Origin: Methylogaea oryzae
GTDB lineage: Bacteria; Pseudomonadota; Gammaproteobacteria; Methylococcales; Methylococcaceae
DNA length: 64,000 nucleotides
Assembly (NCBI RefSeq): GCF_019669985.1
Contig: NZ_AP019782.1
Coordinates: 302,501-366,500, forward strand
Reading direction: 5' to 3'
Position numbers and translations under genes: made by a program. The notes under the pieces were generated by a model. The model was not told the DNA's origin, ran no database searches, and saw nothing but the letters and a program-made list of their open reading frames with translations. Of this stretch, positions 1 through 14,632 are shown in pieces; the first letter of the stretch is position 1; each line of letters opens with the position of its first letter.

Positions 1-2450
<2,450 letters not shown>

Positions 2451-2574
2451 ATAACACCCAATGCGTTTGGGACATGTCGCGAACAACGTACAACTTTCCA
2501 GAATTGGAAGCCCTAAATAGTCCGGCCAAGCCGGTGGCTTTCCAAAGAATTCAGGCTAAAGGCCTAAACCCTTT

Positions 2575-2693
2575 TGCCTGGTGGCCATAGCAAGCGGGAA
2601 CCACCCGATCCCATCCCGACCTCGGAAGTGAAACCGCTTAGCGCCGATGATAGTGTGGTTAAATCCATGTGAAAGTAGGACACCGCCAGGCTC
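2575..2693 (+). rRNA. rrf: 5S ribosomal RNA
   Basis: This gene begins TGCCTGGTGGCC and ends GCCAGGCTC, which pair as the terminal helix. The conserved GAAGTGAAAC and TAGCGCCGATGATAGT segments lie inside. It follows the 23S gene after a spacer of about 125 bp with no tRNA, so this is the distal end of an rRNA operon. The exact ends are uncertain by 1-3 bases. Confidence 0.95.
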
Positions 2694-2705
2694 TTAAACC
2701 CTAAA

Positions 2706-2734
2706 CCCGACCCCTCAAGGTCGGGTTTTTTTTT
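2706..2734 (+). terminator. Rho-independent terminator of the rRNA operon
   Basis: A perfect 7-bp stem, CCCGACC pairing with GGTCGGG, has a six-base loop and is followed by nine T residues. It lies 13 bp after the 5S rRNA, as expected for an rRNA operon end, and separates it from rapA. Confidence 0.93.
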
Positions 2735-2797
2735 GACGACTATAATTTCCGAGCTCGGCCACACCAGCCGGCGGCATCACGGGAGGTTTTTTAGGTC

Positions 2798-5638
2798 ATG
2801 CGATTTGTTCCTGGGCAGCGTTGGATTTCCGATACAGAACCCGAGTTGGGGCTGGGGACGGTTCTTTCGGTAGAGGGCAATCGTGTTACTTTGCTGTTTA
2901 TCGCCGCGGAAGAGCGACGCATCTATGCGCAAGGGAATTCGCCGTTGACTCGGGTACGGTTCGCGGTCGCCGATACCGTCGAGAGCGTCGACGGGTGGCG
3001 CATTCAAGTGAGTTCCGTGGTGGAAAAAGAGGGGCTGCTGGAATATCGCGGTAGGGACGAGGACGGCATCGAACGTACGCTCGAAGAGCTCGATATCAGC
3101 CATTTCCTCCAATTCAATAAGCCTCAGGACCGGTTGTTTACCGGCCAAATCGACGACGCGAAGTTGTACGCCTTGCGTTACGCGACGTTGTTGCATCAAG
3201 GACGAATTGACCGTTCCCCCGTCCGCGGGTTGGTTGGTCCTCGCACCAGCTTGATTCCTCACCAGTTATACATCGCTCACGAAGTGGCGACGCGCCACGC
3301 TCCCAGAGTATTGCTGGCCGACGAAGTGGGCTTGGGCAAAACCATTGAAGCGGGCCTGATCCTGCACCACCAACTACTAACCGGGCGGATTCGGCGGGTA
3401 TTGGTAGTCGTCCCGGAGCCCTTGCTGCATCAGTGGCTGGTGGAAATGATGCGTAGGTTTAATCTCCGCTTCTCGCTGGTGGACGAGGATGCTTGGGAAG
3501 AAGAGCCAAACGCCAATCCATTTCTCGAGCACGATTTAGTGCTTTGCGCGCTGGGCGCCTTCATGCGCGAGCCGCAGCGCCAGCGTCAAGCGCTTGCGGC
3601 GCCGTGGGACACCATGGTGGTGGACGAGGCGCACCATCTGGAGTGGAGTTCGGCCCATGCAAGTCCGGAATATGTTTTCGTGGAGCAGCTTTCCCGGGCG
3701 ATACCGAGTGTGCTGTTGCTCACCGCTACGCCAGAACAGCTAGGCAAGGCGGCGCATTTCGCTCGCTTGCGTCTGCTCGATCCGGATCGCTTTCACGATT
3801 ATGAGCAGTTTCTTCAGGAGGAGAAATTGTATGAGCCTTTGGCTCACCTTATCGATCATCTGCTGGGCGAACAGCCTTTATCGCCGGAGGTGTTGGGGCA
3901 ATTAAAGGATTTGGCTGCCCAGGACAAAGCCGAGGAATTGTTATCTCGCCTCAACGACGCCGAGGACGGTCCGGCGGCGCGCGAACGTCTACTGCGGCTT
4001 TTGTTGGATCGGCACGGCACCGGCCGCATCTTGTTCCGCAATACTCGCGCCGCGGTGCATGGTTTTCCCGAGCGAGTGTTGCACGCCTACCCGGTCGCAT
4101 GCCCTTCGGATTTCGCCGCCGCCGCGGCAACGACGGGCGAAGCGCGCCTACATCCCGAAACCGCCGTCCCCCGAATCGACGGCGAAATTTGGTGGCGTCG
4201 CGACCCTAGAGTCGAGCGTCTCGCCGAGATATTGAAAACGCTCAAAGGCCAGAAAGTCTTGGTGATTTGCGCCGCCGACAAAACGGCGCTCGAGTTGGAA
4301 GAGGCGCTGCGCGTCCGCACGGGCCTGGGTACGGTGGTTTTCCATGCCGGCATGAGCATCATCGCCCGCGACCGGGCCGCCGCGTGGTTTGCCGACGCAG
4401 ACCAGGGCGCGCAGGTGTTGGTGTGTTCGGAGATTGGCAGCGAGGGGCGCAATTTCCAATTCGCCCACCACATGGTGTTGTTCGATCTTCCGTACAACCC
4501 CGATTTGCTCGAACAGCGCATCGGCCGGCTGGACCGTATCGGTCAGCGAGAGAATATTCAGATCCACGTCCTGTATTTGGAGGACACTGCCCAAAGCGTG
4601 CTGTTCCAATGGTATCGGGACGGGTTGGACGCATTCAGCCGCCCCTGTCCGGCCGCACTGGCGGTGCTGCAACAGTTGGCGCCGCAACTGGACGAACAGC
4701 TGCAAAAAGCCGATCCGGCGGGAATGCAGCGTTTATTGGAGCAAGCCCGCCAGTTGACGGAAAAAATCCTGCGCGACTTGCATGAAGGGCGGGACCGCTT
4801 ATTGGAGTTGAATTCCTGCCGATTGAACGATGCAAAGCGGCTGGTGAGCGCCATCGACGAGTTCGAGCAAGAGCACGGCGTTTGGGACTACTTGGAGCAG
4901 GTGTTCGACGGCTACGGCGTCAATGTGGAGGAGCATTCCGACGACTGCTACATCCTTACGCCCGGCGAAAATATGCTGATTCCGCACTTCCCAGAGCTGC
5001 TGGATGACGGCGTTACCGTCACGTTGAACCGCGATATCGCGCTGGCTCGCGAGGACATGCTGTTCCTGACCTGGGAGCATCCCATGGTGAGCGGCGCCGC
5101 TGATTTGATTCTCACCAGCGGCCACGGCAACGCCACGGTCAGCATGTTGTACCACCCAAACCTCGAAGACGGGCAACTGCTGTTGGAAGCGGTCTTCCTA
5201 CTGGAGTGCTCGGCGCCGAAACAGCTGCAAATCGGGCGTTTCCTGCCGCAGACCTTGGTGCGCACTCTGATCGACGGAAACCTGCGCGACGTCGCTGCGG
5301 AAATTCCTTTCGACAGCCTGCACGACAGTGGGCAACCCATCGATAGGGTGCATGCCGCCGCCTTGGTGCGAAGCCAACAAAAGGTGCTCGCTCGCATGCT
5401 GCAAACGGCGGAGAAGGTCGCGCAAAAACAGGCGCCTGCTTTAGTTGCCGAAGCCGGCAAGGAGATGTTGGATACGCTCGGGGCCGAGTTGAAGCGGTTA
5501 AACGCCCTTAAAAAAGTGAACCCCGCCGTGCGCGCCGAGGAAATCGAGCAGCTAAGGCAAACCATCATCGACAGCCACGGTTACATTCAGTCGGCCCAAT
5601 TGCGTTTGGATGCCGTGCGGGTGGTTTTGACGGTATGA
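2798..5638 (+). CDS. rapA: RNA polymerase-associated ATPase RapA (Swi2/Snf2 family)
   Basis: RapA binds RNA polymerase and uses ATP to recycle stalled post-termination complexes. The 946-residue protein is close to the usual length of about 968. The N-terminal RFVPGQRW segment is typical of RapA. Helicase motif I DEVGLGKT lies near residues 175-182, the DEAH box near 276-279, motif III LLTATP follows, and the C-terminal lobe has the EGRNFQFAHHMV and QRIGRLDRIGQ motifs. The ATG at 2798 has a GGGAGG upstream, though the spacing is long. Its position right behind an rRNA operon terminator is notable because RapA matters most under heavy transcription, but that link is only suggestive. Confidence 0.95.
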   Translation: MRFVPGQRWISDTEPELGLGTVLSVEGNRVTLLFIAAEERRIYAQGNSPLTRVRFAVADTVESVDGWRIQVSSVVEKEGLLEYRGRDEDGIERTLEELDISHFLQFNKPQDRLFTGQIDDAKLYALRYATLLHQGRIDRSPVRGLVGPRTSLIPHQLYIAHEVATRHAPRVLLADEVGLGKTIEAGLILHHQLLTGRIRRVLVVVPEPLLHQWLVEMMRRFNLRFSLVDEDAWEEEPNANPFLEHDLVLCALGAFMREPQRQRQALAAPWDTMVVDEAHHLEWSSAHASPEYVFVEQLSRAIPSVLLLTATPEQLGKAAHFARLRLLDPDRFHDYEQFLQEEKLYEPLAHLIDHLLGEQPLSPEVLGQLKDLAAQDKAEELLSRLNDAEDGPAARERLLRLLLDRHGTGRILFRNTRAAVHGFPERVLHAYPVACPSDFAAAAATTGEARLHPETAVPRIDGEIWWRRDPRVERLAEILKTLKGQKVLVICAADKTALELEEALRVRTGLGTVVFHAGMSIIARDRAAAWFADADQGAQVLVCSEIGSEGRNFQFAHHMVLFDLPYNPDLLEQRIGRLDRIGQRENIQIHVLYLEDTAQSVLFQWYRDGLDAFSRPCPAALAVLQQLAPQLDEQLQKADPAGMQRLLEQARQLTEKILRDLHEGRDRLLELNSCRLNDAKRLVSAIDEFEQEHGVWDYLEQVFDGYGVNVEEHSDDCYILTPGENMLIPHFPELLDDGVTVTLNRDIALAREDMLFLTWEHPMVSGAADLILTSGHGNATVSMLYHPNLEDGQLLLEAVFLLECSAPKQLQIGRFLPQTLVRTLIDGNLRDVAAEIPFDSLHDSGQPIDRVHAAALVRSQQKVLARMLQTAEKVAQKQAPALVAEAGKEMLDTLGAELKRLNALKKVNPAVRAEEIEQLRQTIIDSHGYIQSAQLRLDAVRVVLTV

Positions 5639-5708
5639 AGAAGCCCGCGGGCGTGCTTGCCTGTGGCGGCCTGGCGCGGCCCTCGCGCCGATAGGCCGCA
5701 ACGCCGCC

Positions 5709-6794
5709 GTGGATCGCATCGCCTATTTCATCACGCCGCACGGTTTCGGCCACGCGGCCCGCGCCTGCGCCGTTATGCAGGCGTTGCGGCAACTGCGCCC
5801 GTCACTGCAATTACACATCTATACGCGCGTGCCGCGTTGGTTTTTCCGCGATTCGCTGGGTGAGGACGGCTGGCAGTATCACGAGACAATGACCGACATC
5901 GGTTTGGTGCAGGCATCGCCGATGTCGGAAGACTTGCCGGCCACGCTGTCCGCGCTGGACGCCTTTCTACCGTTTTCCGATACGCTGGTGGAGCGCTTAG
6001 CGGCGCAGGTGGCGGCGCAAGGCTGCGAGCTGATTGTGTGCGACATCGCGCCGCTGGGCATCGCGGTGGCGCGGCGTGCCGGCATCCCGTCTGCGTTGGT
6101 GGAGAATTTCACCTGGGACTGGATTTACCAAGGGTATTTCGATGCCGAACCGCGTCTGGCCGCCCATGCCGACTATCTGGCGGCGCTGTTCGGCCTGGCG
6201 GACGTTCGCATACAAACCGAGCCGGTGTGCGTCCGCCGCCCCGCGCAACTGCACACGCCGCCGGTAAGCCGACCGCCCCGCAGGAATGGCGAGGCGGTGC
6301 GCGCCCTGCTCGGCATTCCCACGGGGCAGCCGCTGGTGTTGATCAGCTTCGGCGGAATTCCGCAAAACGACTTTCCCGCACTGGACCGGTTCCATACTCG
6401 CGACGACCACTGCTTCCTTATGCCGGGGGCGTCGTCCACGACGATCCAGCGGAACGGCAATGTCATCCGCTTGCCCCATCATAGCGGCTATTACCATCCC
6501 GATTTGATCCATGCCGCCGATCTGCTGGTGGGGAAGTTGGGCGCGAGCACGGTAGGCGAGGCTTGGCAGGCCGGCATCGCCTATAGCTATATTCCTCGCC
6601 CCGGCTTTCGCGAATCGGCGGTATTGGCCGAATTCGTGGAGCGGGAGCTGGGCGCCCAGATGATGGAGGAAAGCGACTTTCTGGCCGGGACCTGGCTGGA
6701 CGAATTGCCGCGACGATTGGCGAATCGACGGGGGCCTCGCCAGGGCGTCGCCCCTGCGGAACAAATCGCGGGCCTGTTGCTGGGATTGGAATAG
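5709..6794 (+). CDS. Glycosyltransferase-like protein (GT-B fold, MurG/UGT-like)
   Basis: The 361-residue protein starts with [12 protein letters not shown], the glycine/histidine loop found at the start of MurG-like GT-B transferases. It has a second-domain segment [12 protein letters not shown] and a C-terminal nucleotide-binding stretch [20 protein letters not shown] resembling the donor site of the same fold. The start is a GTG 70 bp after rapA with no strong ribosome site. The sugar donor and acceptor cannot be told. It may also match proteins annotated only as hypothetical glycosyl transferases, so the family call is moderate and the substrate unknown. Confidence 0.65.
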   Translation: MDRIAYFITPHGFGHAARACAVMQALRQLRPSLQLHIYTRVPRWFFRDSLGEDGWQYHETMTDIGLVQASPMSEDLPATLSALDAFLPFSDTLVERLAAQVAAQGCELIVCDIAPLGIAVARRAGIPSALVENFTWDWIYQGYFDAEPRLAAHADYLAALFGLADVRIQTEPVCVRRPAQLHTPPVSRPPRRNGEAVRALLGIPTGQPLVLISFGGIPQNDFPALDRFHTRDDHCFLMPGASSTTIQRNGNVIRLPHHSGYYHPDLIHAADLLVGKLGASTVGEAWQAGIAYSYIPRPGFRESAVLAEFVERELGAQMMEESDFLAGTWLDELPRRLANRRGPRQGVAPAEQIAGLLLGLE

Positions 6795-6897
6795 CGCTAA
6801 CGCCTTCACGCTTTTGCGAATGGAATCGTGCCTGTTACACAACCGTAACATTCGCTCTTTAATATGGCAGCCCCGTTCCTACATGCCAGAGATATTG

Positions 6898-9027
6898 ATG
6901 CGAATTGCCGCTGTTACCCGCTTAACCGGTTTTACCCTCATTTTGGTATGCGCCGCCCTGGCATGTCTCGGTTACCTTGGCATCGCCCGCTTGGACGAGC
7001 CTTATCGCCTCACCAGCGACTACTACGATCTTAAAGACGATCTTTCCGTGCGAATTCGCGGACTGATCGACGCCTACCTGGCCACGGGCGACGCGATGCG
7101 TTTGCAGGAAGCCGGAAACGCCATGGGATCCCTGATCGAACAGCGCTTGTCGTTGCTGCCCGAGGAGACGGCCGCCGGCATCCGTCCCCATGCCGAGGCG
7201 TTGCGGCAGGCGTTGGACACCGATTTGCGCGCATCCGGCAAGCTTTCCGGCGACAGCCAAGGCTTGTTGCTGAACGCCGAGCGAGAACTGGCCGCCGCGC
7301 TGGCGCGGCTCGGCGCATACGCGCGCGAGGGATACGCCGGCCACGCGGCGCTGGCGTTCCAGTATGCGGACAAGGGGCAGCAATTGGCTTTGGCCGTGCA
7401 ACGTCTGGCCCATCAGCGCCAGCATTATTTCGATACCGGCAAGGACAGTAATCGCGACGCGCTGCTGGCCGCGCAAGCCGAAATCCAGACGCTGGTGACG
7501 GAGTTGGATTCCCTGCCGCGCCTGGGCGTCATGACCAAGGCGGACCAGGGCGAGGACGACTTGGTGGGGGGGGGGCAGCAGCGGGAGCCGGTGGAGAAAG
7601 GCCAGGAAATCGTCGGGGACCTGGCCTCTCTGGCCAAGCGCTATCCCTTGGAGCTCGAGCGTACCATCGCCCAGCGCTCGGCCGTTACCGCCAGCCGCGA
7701 GAAAGTCCAGGCTTTGTTGGGCGGTTTGCAGGAACAAATCGCCGCTGGGCGCGACACCATGCACGGCGTGCACAACACCATTCAAACCCGCATTCAATGG
7801 GGGCTGGCGGCATTTGTGATGCTGATCGTCGCCATAGCCGCCGCTATCGCCCACATGCAGCGGCAAATCCTGCTGTCCATCGGCGGCCTTATGGATTATT
7901 TCGCGCAACTCGCCACGGGCGACTTCCGTAAAGCGCCAGACGTGGACACGCCGTTGGTGGAAATCCGCGCCCTGGCGGAGTCTGCCGAGCGGTTGCGCGG
8001 TTACTTGCTGCGCATGATCGCCGACATGCGCACGGCGTCCGAGGACGTGAGCCTGGTGAGCGGCGACATCAACAGCACCGCGGAGCACATAGAGCAGGGA
8101 AACGTGCACCAGGAACAGCAAAGCCGCGAGGTGGCCGCTTCGGTGACGCTGCTGACCCATTCCATCAGTGAAGTGGCGGACAACGCCGGCCAAGCGGCCG
8201 AGGCCGCGGCCGACGGCGCCTTGGCGGTGGAGCAATGCGGCGTGCAAATGGACGCGGCCCTGCAGCGCATGAATCAGTTGGCGGGAGAAGTGGAGCGCAC
8301 AGCCACCGCCATTTCCCGCTTGCAGGAAGATTCTCGCAGTATCGAGGCGGTGCTGGGGGTTATTCAAAGCGTGGCGGAGCAAACCAATTTACTGGCGCTT
8401 AACGCCGCTATCGAAGCGGCCCGGGCCGGCGAACATGGCCGCGGCTTCGCCGTGGTGGCCGACGAAGTGCGCCAATTGGCGCAACGCACGACTCGTTCCG
8501 CAGCCGAAATCCAGAACATCGTGCAAAACGTATTCGAGGCGGCGCAAGGCGCCGTTGCTGCCATGGAGGGACAGCGCGCGGAAGCCGACACCACCGTGGC
8601 GCAAACCCGCTTGGCCCACGAGGATTTGGGTCGGGTCGTGGAAACCATGGCCAGGGTGCGCGTGCTGAATGCGGACATTGCCGTTTATACTCAGCGGCAG
8701 GTGGCGGAAATCGCCACCATCGACAGCAGCTTGGCGGTCATGGCGGGAGCGATGGAGATCACTTCCCAGCAAGCCCGCAACGCCAAAGGCAGCAGCCAGC
8801 ACTTGATGCAGGTGAGCGACCGGTTGGCTCGACTTGTGACGCAATTTCGGGTCGGCGCAGATATGCTCGAGACGGGAGGGACGAATCCGGAGTCGCCCGC
8901 TCAAATGGAGCGCGCGCGCCACCACTCGCATCAGGATGGTCACCCAAAGCATTCGTATACCGACAGCAGCCGCGCGCACGGCAAGCACCATCAGGAGTCT
9001 CTGGCGGCGATTGCGGTCGGCGAGTGA
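6898..9027 (+). CDS. Methyl-accepting chemotaxis protein
   Basis: This is a transmembrane chemoreceptor that signals to CheA and CheW. A first membrane helix sits in the N-terminal 30 residues ([19 protein letters not shown]), and a helical periplasmic domain of about 290 residues follows. Then come a second helix ([16 protein letters not shown]), a HAMP-like segment and the signalling hairpin with the conserved tip [19 protein letters not shown]. The ATG at 6898 is preferred because the membrane helix then starts close to the N-terminus; upstream starts at 6814 and 6883 are possible. Two oddities are a ten-G run within the sensor-domain coding sequence and a histidine-rich tail ([11 protein letters not shown], later HGKHH) that could bind metal. 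The ligand is unknown. Confidence 0.92.
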   Translation: MRIAAVTRLTGFTLILVCAALACLGYLGIARLDEPYRLTSDYYDLKDDLSVRIRGLIDAYLATGDAMRLQEAGNAMGSLIEQRLSLLPEETAAGIRPHAEALRQALDTDLRASGKLSGDSQGLLLNAERELAAALARLGAYAREGYAGHAALAFQYADKGQQLALAVQRLAHQRQHYFDTGKDSNRDALLAAQAEIQTLVTELDSLPRLGVMTKADQGEDDLVGGGQQREPVEKGQEIVGDLASLAKRYPLELERTIAQRSAVTASREKVQALLGGLQEQIAAGRDTMHGVHNTIQTRIQWGLAAFVMLIVAIAAAIAHMQRQILLSIGGLMDYFAQLATGDFRKAPDVDTPLVEIRALAESAERLRGYLLRMIADMRTASEDVSLVSGDINSTAEHIEQGNVHQEQQSREVAASVTLLTHSISEVADNAGQAAEAAADGALAVEQCGVQMDAALQRMNQLAGEVERTATAISRLQEDSRSIEAVLGVIQSVAEQTNLLALNAAIEAARAGEHGRGFAVVADEVRQLAQRTTRSAAEIQNIVQNVFEAAQGAVAAMEGQRAEADTTVAQTRLAHEDLGRVVETMARVRVLNADIAVYTQRQVAEIATIDSSLAVMAGAMEITSQQARNAKGSSQHLMQVSDRLARLVTQFRVGADMLETGGTNPESPAQMERARHHSHQDGHPKHSYTDSSRAHGKHHQESLAAIAVGE
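7566..7575 (+). repeat. Ten-base poly-G tract inside the chemoreceptor gene
   Basis: Ten consecutive G residues encode part of a Gly-Gly-Gly stretch in the periplasmic domain. A change of one G by slipped-strand mispairing would shift the frame and cut the receptor before its signalling domain. Whether it varies cannot be seen from one sequence. Confidence 0.7.
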
Positions 9028-9120
9028 CTGGCGTGACATGCCCGGCAAGCCTTCGAGGCCCGTCGTTCCGGCGCCGGGCGTGTGCCGGCTGTTGCCGGCG
9101 GGACGAATCTAGGAGGGAAT

Positions 9121-9516
9121 ATGGTCAGTTCGTTGTATGCGTCCGTATCGGCGCTGTTGCTGGCGGGCTTGTCGCTGCGCGTGATCAAGCTGAGACGGGC
9201 GAAAAAAATCAGTTTCGGCGACGGCGGCGATGCGGAGCTCTATGCGGCGATGCGCGCCCAAGGCAATGCGGCGGAATACATTCCCGTCGTGCTGATATTG
9301 TTGATATCGCTGGAGCTGCAGGGCGCCCACGGGGCGCTGGTGCACGTCGGCGGCCTGGCGGGGTTGGCCGGCCGTTTGTTGCATGCCCGGGGATTGTTGG
9401 CTCAGCGCCACGGCGATCGGGTGCTGGGTATGCAGCTTACGCTATTCACCCTGGTCGGATTGGCGCTGGCTAATCTGGGCTACGGCATCTATGCCGGTTT
9501 GCGCAGCGTGTTTTAG
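9121..9516 (+). CDS. MAPEG family membrane protein
   Basis: A 131-residue protein with about four hydrophobic segments and the family pattern of a basic loop after helix 1 ([11 protein letters not shown]) and an [11 protein letters not shown] segment. MAPEG proteins include membrane glutathione transferases, but bacterial members of this short type often have no known reaction. The ATG at 9121 has a good AGGAGGG site. The stop overlaps that of convergent cyoE by four bases. Confidence 0.85.
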   Translation: MVSSLYASVSALLLAGLSLRVIKLRRAKKISFGDGGDAELYAAMRAQGNAAEYIPVVLILLISLELQGAHGALVHVGGLAGLAGRLLHARGLLAQRHGDRVLGMQLTLFTLVGLALANLGYGIYAGLRSVF

Positions 9517-10397
9517 ATGTAGTGATCCACCAGCAGCAAGGCGAATATCCCCATCAAGTAGACGATGGAGTAGCCGAAGGTTTTCATGGCCAGCTTGTTG
9601 CTGGCCTTTTTTTTCAGAGCGATGGCGTAGCCGAGAAACACCAGCCCCAAGGGCGCCGCGCCGGCCAGGTAGACCAAGCCGCTCATGTGGGTGATGTAGG
9701 GCAGCAGGCTGACCACCAGCAGCAGGATGGTGTAGAGCACGATTTGCAGTAGGGTGAACTCTACGCCGTGGGTGACCGGCAGCATGGGGATGTCGGCCTT
9801 GGCGTATTCCTCTCGCTTGGCGATGGCCAGCGCCCAGAAGTGGGGCGGCGTCCAGACGAAAATGATGAGGAACAGCAGCAGGGCGTAAGGCTCCACTTGG
9901 CCGGTGATGGCGCACCAGCCCAGCACCGGCGGGGCCGCGCCGGCGGCGCCGCCGATGACGATATTCTGCGGCGTCATGCGCTTGAGGTAGACGGTGTAGA
10001 TTACCGCGTAGCCGATCAGCGACAGGAACGTGAGCAGGGCTGTGAGCGGATTCACCAGGAAAACCAGGATGGCCATGGCGACGGCGCCCAAGCCGCCGGC
10101 GAACGTCATCACTTTCACCGGGCTAAGCTGTCCCTGGGGGAGGGGGCGGCCCTGGGTGCGAGCCATTTGGGCGTCGGCCAGCCGGTCGATGTATTGGTTG
10201 ATGGCGGCGGCGGAGGCGGCCGCCAGACCGATGCCCAGCGTGCCGTAAATCAGCTGGGGCAGCGGCGGCAGGCCCGGCACGGCCAGGAACATGCCGATCA
10301 CCGCGGTGAACACGATCAACGCCACCACCTTGGGTTTGCACAAGGAGAGGTAGGTTTTCCAGGCGGTCGGGTGATGGGGCGTGGCGGTTGAATCCAT
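9513..10397 (-). CDS. cyoE: Protoheme IX farnesyltransferase
   Basis: This enzyme adds a farnesyl group to heme b to give heme O for terminal oxidases. The protein is a polytopic UbiA-family prenyltransferase of about 294 residues. The first aspartate motif appears as [20 protein letters not shown], followed by [12 protein letters not shown] and the conserved APPVLGW and [11 protein letters not shown] segments. A second in-frame ATG two codons upstream (10403) is equally possible. No oxidase or heme A synthase gene is adjacent in the window. Confidence 0.94.
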   Translation of the reverse strand: MDSTATPHHPTAWKTYLSLCKPKVVALIVFTAVIGMFLAVPGLPPLPQLIYGTLGIGLAAASAAAINQYIDRLADAQMARTQGRPLPQGQLSPVKVMTFAGGLGAVAMAILVFLVNPLTALLTFLSLIGYAVIYTVYLKRMTPQNIVIGGAAGAAPPVLGWCAITGQVEPYALLLFLIIFVWTPPHFWALAIAKREEYAKADIPMLPVTHGVEFTLLQIVLYTILLLVVSLLPYITHMSGLVYLAGAAPLGLVFLGYAIALKKKASNKLAMKTFGYSIVYLMGIFALLLVDHYI

Positions 10398-10486
10398 TTG
10401 CACGGGCGCGTGGTTTAAAATAGGCTGCTTAATTCCCGCCGCTGCGCGGTCGGGCCATCCACTTTTGTGTCGAATCGGCGAGAGCT

Positions 10487-11863
10487 ATGAAGACCTCGGT
10501 AAAAATCGCTGGGCTAATGTTGGGACTGCCGTTGCTGGCCTCGGCGGCCCAGTTCGATGTGCGCGAATTCAAATTGGACAACGGCCTCAAGGTACTGGTG
10601 AAAGAAGACCACCGGGCGCCCGTGGTGGTGTCGCAAGTCTGGTACAAAGTGGGTTCCAGCTACGAGCACGACGGCATCACCGGCATTTCCCACATGCTGG
10701 AACACATGATGTTCAAGGGCACGGACCAGCATCCGGCCGGCGAGTTCTCGCGCATCATCTCGGCCAACGGCGGGCGCGAAAACGCCTTTACCGGCGACGA
10801 TTATACGGCATATTTCCAGAGCCTCGAAAAATCGCGGCTGGAGGTGAGCTTCGAGCTGGAGGCCGACCGCATGCGCCACCTCAAGCTGGACCAGGGCGAG
10901 TTCGCCAAGGAGCGGGAAGTGGTGTTGGAAGAGCGCCGCATGCGCACCGACGACCAACCGCGCGCCAAAACCTCGGAACAGTTCATGGCCATGGCGTTCA
11001 GCAATGGCCCCTATAAAAATCCGGTCATCGGCTGGCCGGAGGACATCAAGGGCTATCAGTTGGGCGACCTGCAAAACTGGTATGGCCTGTGGTACGCCCC
11101 CAACAACGCCACCGTGGTGGTGGTGGGCGACGTGCAGCCGGAGGCGGTGTTCGCGTTGGCGCAAAAGCACTTTGGCGGCTTGGCGCCCAGCCAATTGCCG
11201 GAGTTGAAAGCCCGTACCGAAATGGATCAAGCCGGCCTGCGCCGCATGACCGTGAAGCGCCCCGCCAAATTGCCCTTCCTGGTGATGGGCTACAAAGTGC
11301 CGGTGCTCAAGGGCGCTGCCGAGGAATGGGAGCCCTACGCCCTGGAAGTGCTGTCCGGTATTCTCGACGGCGGCAATGGCGCTCGTTTGGCGTCCCGTCT
11401 CGTGCGCGGCAAGCAGATCGCCGCCGAAACCGGCGTCGGCTACGACCTGTATTCTCGCCTGCCGACCCTGTTCACGCTGGAAGCCGTGCCGGTGCAGGGC
11501 CGCACGACCGCCGAACTGGAAAAGGCTTTGCGCGACGAGATTCGCCAATTGCAGGACAAGCCGGTGGCGGAGGAGGAAATGGCACGGGTCAAGGCCCAGG
11601 TGGTGGCGCACAAGGTTTACGAGCAGGATTCCGGCTTTTATCAGGCCATGCAACTGGGCATGCTGGAAACCGTCGGACTGGGATGGCCCAAGGCCGAGGA
11701 GTATCTCAACAAGGTCAAGGCCGTCACCGCCGAACAGGTGCAGGCCGTGGCGCGCAAATACCTGGTGGAGGATCGCTTGAGCATCGCCTATTTGGACCCC
11801 CTGCCCATCGCCGACAACAAATCGGTTTCCGAAACCCTGCCGGAGGGTGGCCATGTACGCTAA
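10487..11863 (+). CDS. M16 family zinc peptidase, active subunit
   Basis: A pitrilysin-type peptidase of 458 residues. The inverted zinc motif HMLEH lies at residues 69-73 within a conserved GISHMLEHMMFKGT block, followed by the family segment NGGRENAFTGDDYTAYF. An N-terminal hydrophobic segment ending ASAAQ looks like a signal peptide, so it probably acts in the periplasm. The next gene, an M16 homologue without the zinc motif, overlaps its 3' end. Such active/inactive pairs usually work as a heterodimer. The substrate is unknown. Confidence 0.92.
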   Translation: MKTSVKIAGLMLGLPLLASAAQFDVREFKLDNGLKVLVKEDHRAPVVVSQVWYKVGSSYEHDGITGISHMLEHMMFKGTDQHPAGEFSRIISANGGRENAFTGDDYTAYFQSLEKSRLEVSFELEADRMRHLKLDQGEFAKEREVVLEERRMRTDDQPRAKTSEQFMAMAFSNGPYKNPVIGWPEDIKGYQLGDLQNWYGLWYAPNNATVVVVGDVQPEAVFALAQKHFGGLAPSQLPELKARTEMDQAGLRRMTVKRPAKLPFLVMGYKVPVLKGAAEEWEPYALEVLSGILDGGNGARLASRLVRGKQIAAETGVGYDLYSRLPTLFTLEAVPVQGRTTAELEKALRDEIRQLQDKPVAEEEMARVKAQVVAHKVYEQDSGFYQAMQLGMLETVGLGWPKAEEYLNKVKAVTAEQVQAVARKYLVEDRLSIAYLDPLPIADNKSVSETLPEGGHVR

Positions 11864-13171
11864 GTTCCTGAGTCTTTTCGTCGCCCTGTCGGCCCTAGTC
11901 AGCGTCGGCAGCGCCCACGCCGCGCCGGATATCCAGCATTGGACCACGGCGCAAGGGGCGCGGGTCTATTTCGTGCGCACCGAAGGCCTGCCCCTGGTGG
12001 ACCTGCGCGTGGTATTCGCCGCCGGCAGCGCCCGCGACGGCGAACAGCACGGCGTCGCGTCGTTGACTTCCGCCTTGCTGGACAGCGGCGCCGGCGCCTG
12101 GGACGCCGACGCCATCGCCCAGCGCCTGGAAGGCGTGGGGGCCATCATGGGGACTTCGGCTTCGAAGGACTCCGGCTCCTTGTCCTTGCGCAGCCTGACC
12201 GACCCCGACAAGTTGAACGTGGCGGTGGACACCCTGCACGCGGTGCTGACCCAGCCGCGTTTTGCCGCCAAGGACTTCGAGCGGGAGAAAAAACAGGTGC
12301 TGCTAGCGCTTAAGGCGCGGGAAGAGTCGCCGGCCGAATTGGCGGCGGTGGCTTACACCAAGGCCATTTACGGCGATCATCCCTACGGCCACCCGTCCGA
12401 CGGCGAAGTCGCCACCGTCGCCAAGCTGAGCCGCAACGATCTGCTCAAGTTCTACCAGCGTTACTACGTGGCGAGCAACGCCGTGGTGGCGCTGGTCGGG
12501 GACGTCGACCGGGCGGGAGCCGAACAGCTGGTTGAACGCTTGTTGGCTGGATTGCCGCAAGGCCAGCCGGCGCAAAGCCTGCCGGCCGTGGCGGAGCCCG
12601 CCGCCGCCGCCATGGTGAAGCTGCCGTTCCCTTCCGCCCAGACCCACGTGCTGGTGGGCGAGCCGGTGCTGCGTTACGGCGATCCCGATTACTTCCCGCT
12701 CTACGTGGGCAACCACATCCTCGGCGGCGGTGGCTTCGTGTCGCGCATTACCGAGGAAGTGCGGGAAAAGCGCGGCCTGTCCTACAGCGCCAACAGCTAT
12801 TTCTCGCCGCAAGCGGGCAAAGGACCGTTCACCATGAGCTTGCAAACCCGCAACGACCAGAGCGAAGAGGCGCTGAAAGTGCTGATGGAAACGGCCAATA
12901 AGTTCATTGCGGACGGTCCTACCGACAAAGAGCTGGAAGCGGCCAAGAATAATATCGTCGGCGGTTTCGCCTTGCGCATCGACAGCAACCAGAAAATCGC
13001 CGAATACGTGGCGGCCATCGGCTTTTACGGCTTGCCGCTGGACTACCTGGATACCTTTATTGCCAAGGTGCAGGCGGTGACGGTGGTGGATGTGGCCAAA
13101 GCGTTCAAGGCGCGGCTCGATCCGTCGCGCTTCCAGACGGTGCTGGTGGGCGGCGGGGCGCCGTCCGCACG

Positions 13172-13175
<4 letters not shown>
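11853..13175 (+). CDS. M16 family peptidase-like protein, zinc motif absent
   Basis: This homologue of the preceding peptidase has a signal peptide ending GSAHAAP and about 440 residues. At the place of the HxxEH zinc motif it has HGVAS, so it should be catalytically inactive. The C-terminal M16 domain is well kept, with GGGGFVSRITEEVREKRGLSY. The start ATG at 11853 lies inside the previous gene's last codons and has a GGAGGG site. Translational coupling fits an obligate two-subunit enzyme. Confidence 0.92.
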
Positions 13176-14496
<1,321 letters not shown>

Positions 14497-14632
14497 AGCC
14501 GGGGAAGCTTCGGCGCAAGCGGTAATGGCGACCTATAATCAAAGTCCAACCCGCGGTTTGGTTGAAGGACCGCCAGGGTATCCGCCCAGGAACGGCGCGC
14601 GGCATAATAAAAACAGAACGGGGACTGCGGTT

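Noticed and set aside
2451-2574. A tRNA between 23S and 5S.
   Set aside because: No cloverleaf or T-loop sequence was seen in the 125-bp spacer.
6922-8382. A 486-codon open frame opposite the chemoreceptor.
   Set aside because: It is the shadow of a GC-rich gene; the sense protein has full family motifs and the antisense product is His/Gln/Arg-rich noise.
10514-11947. A 477-codon antisense frame over the first M16 gene.
   Set aside because: The sense strand encodes a peptidase with its zinc motif; the antisense frame has no family pattern.
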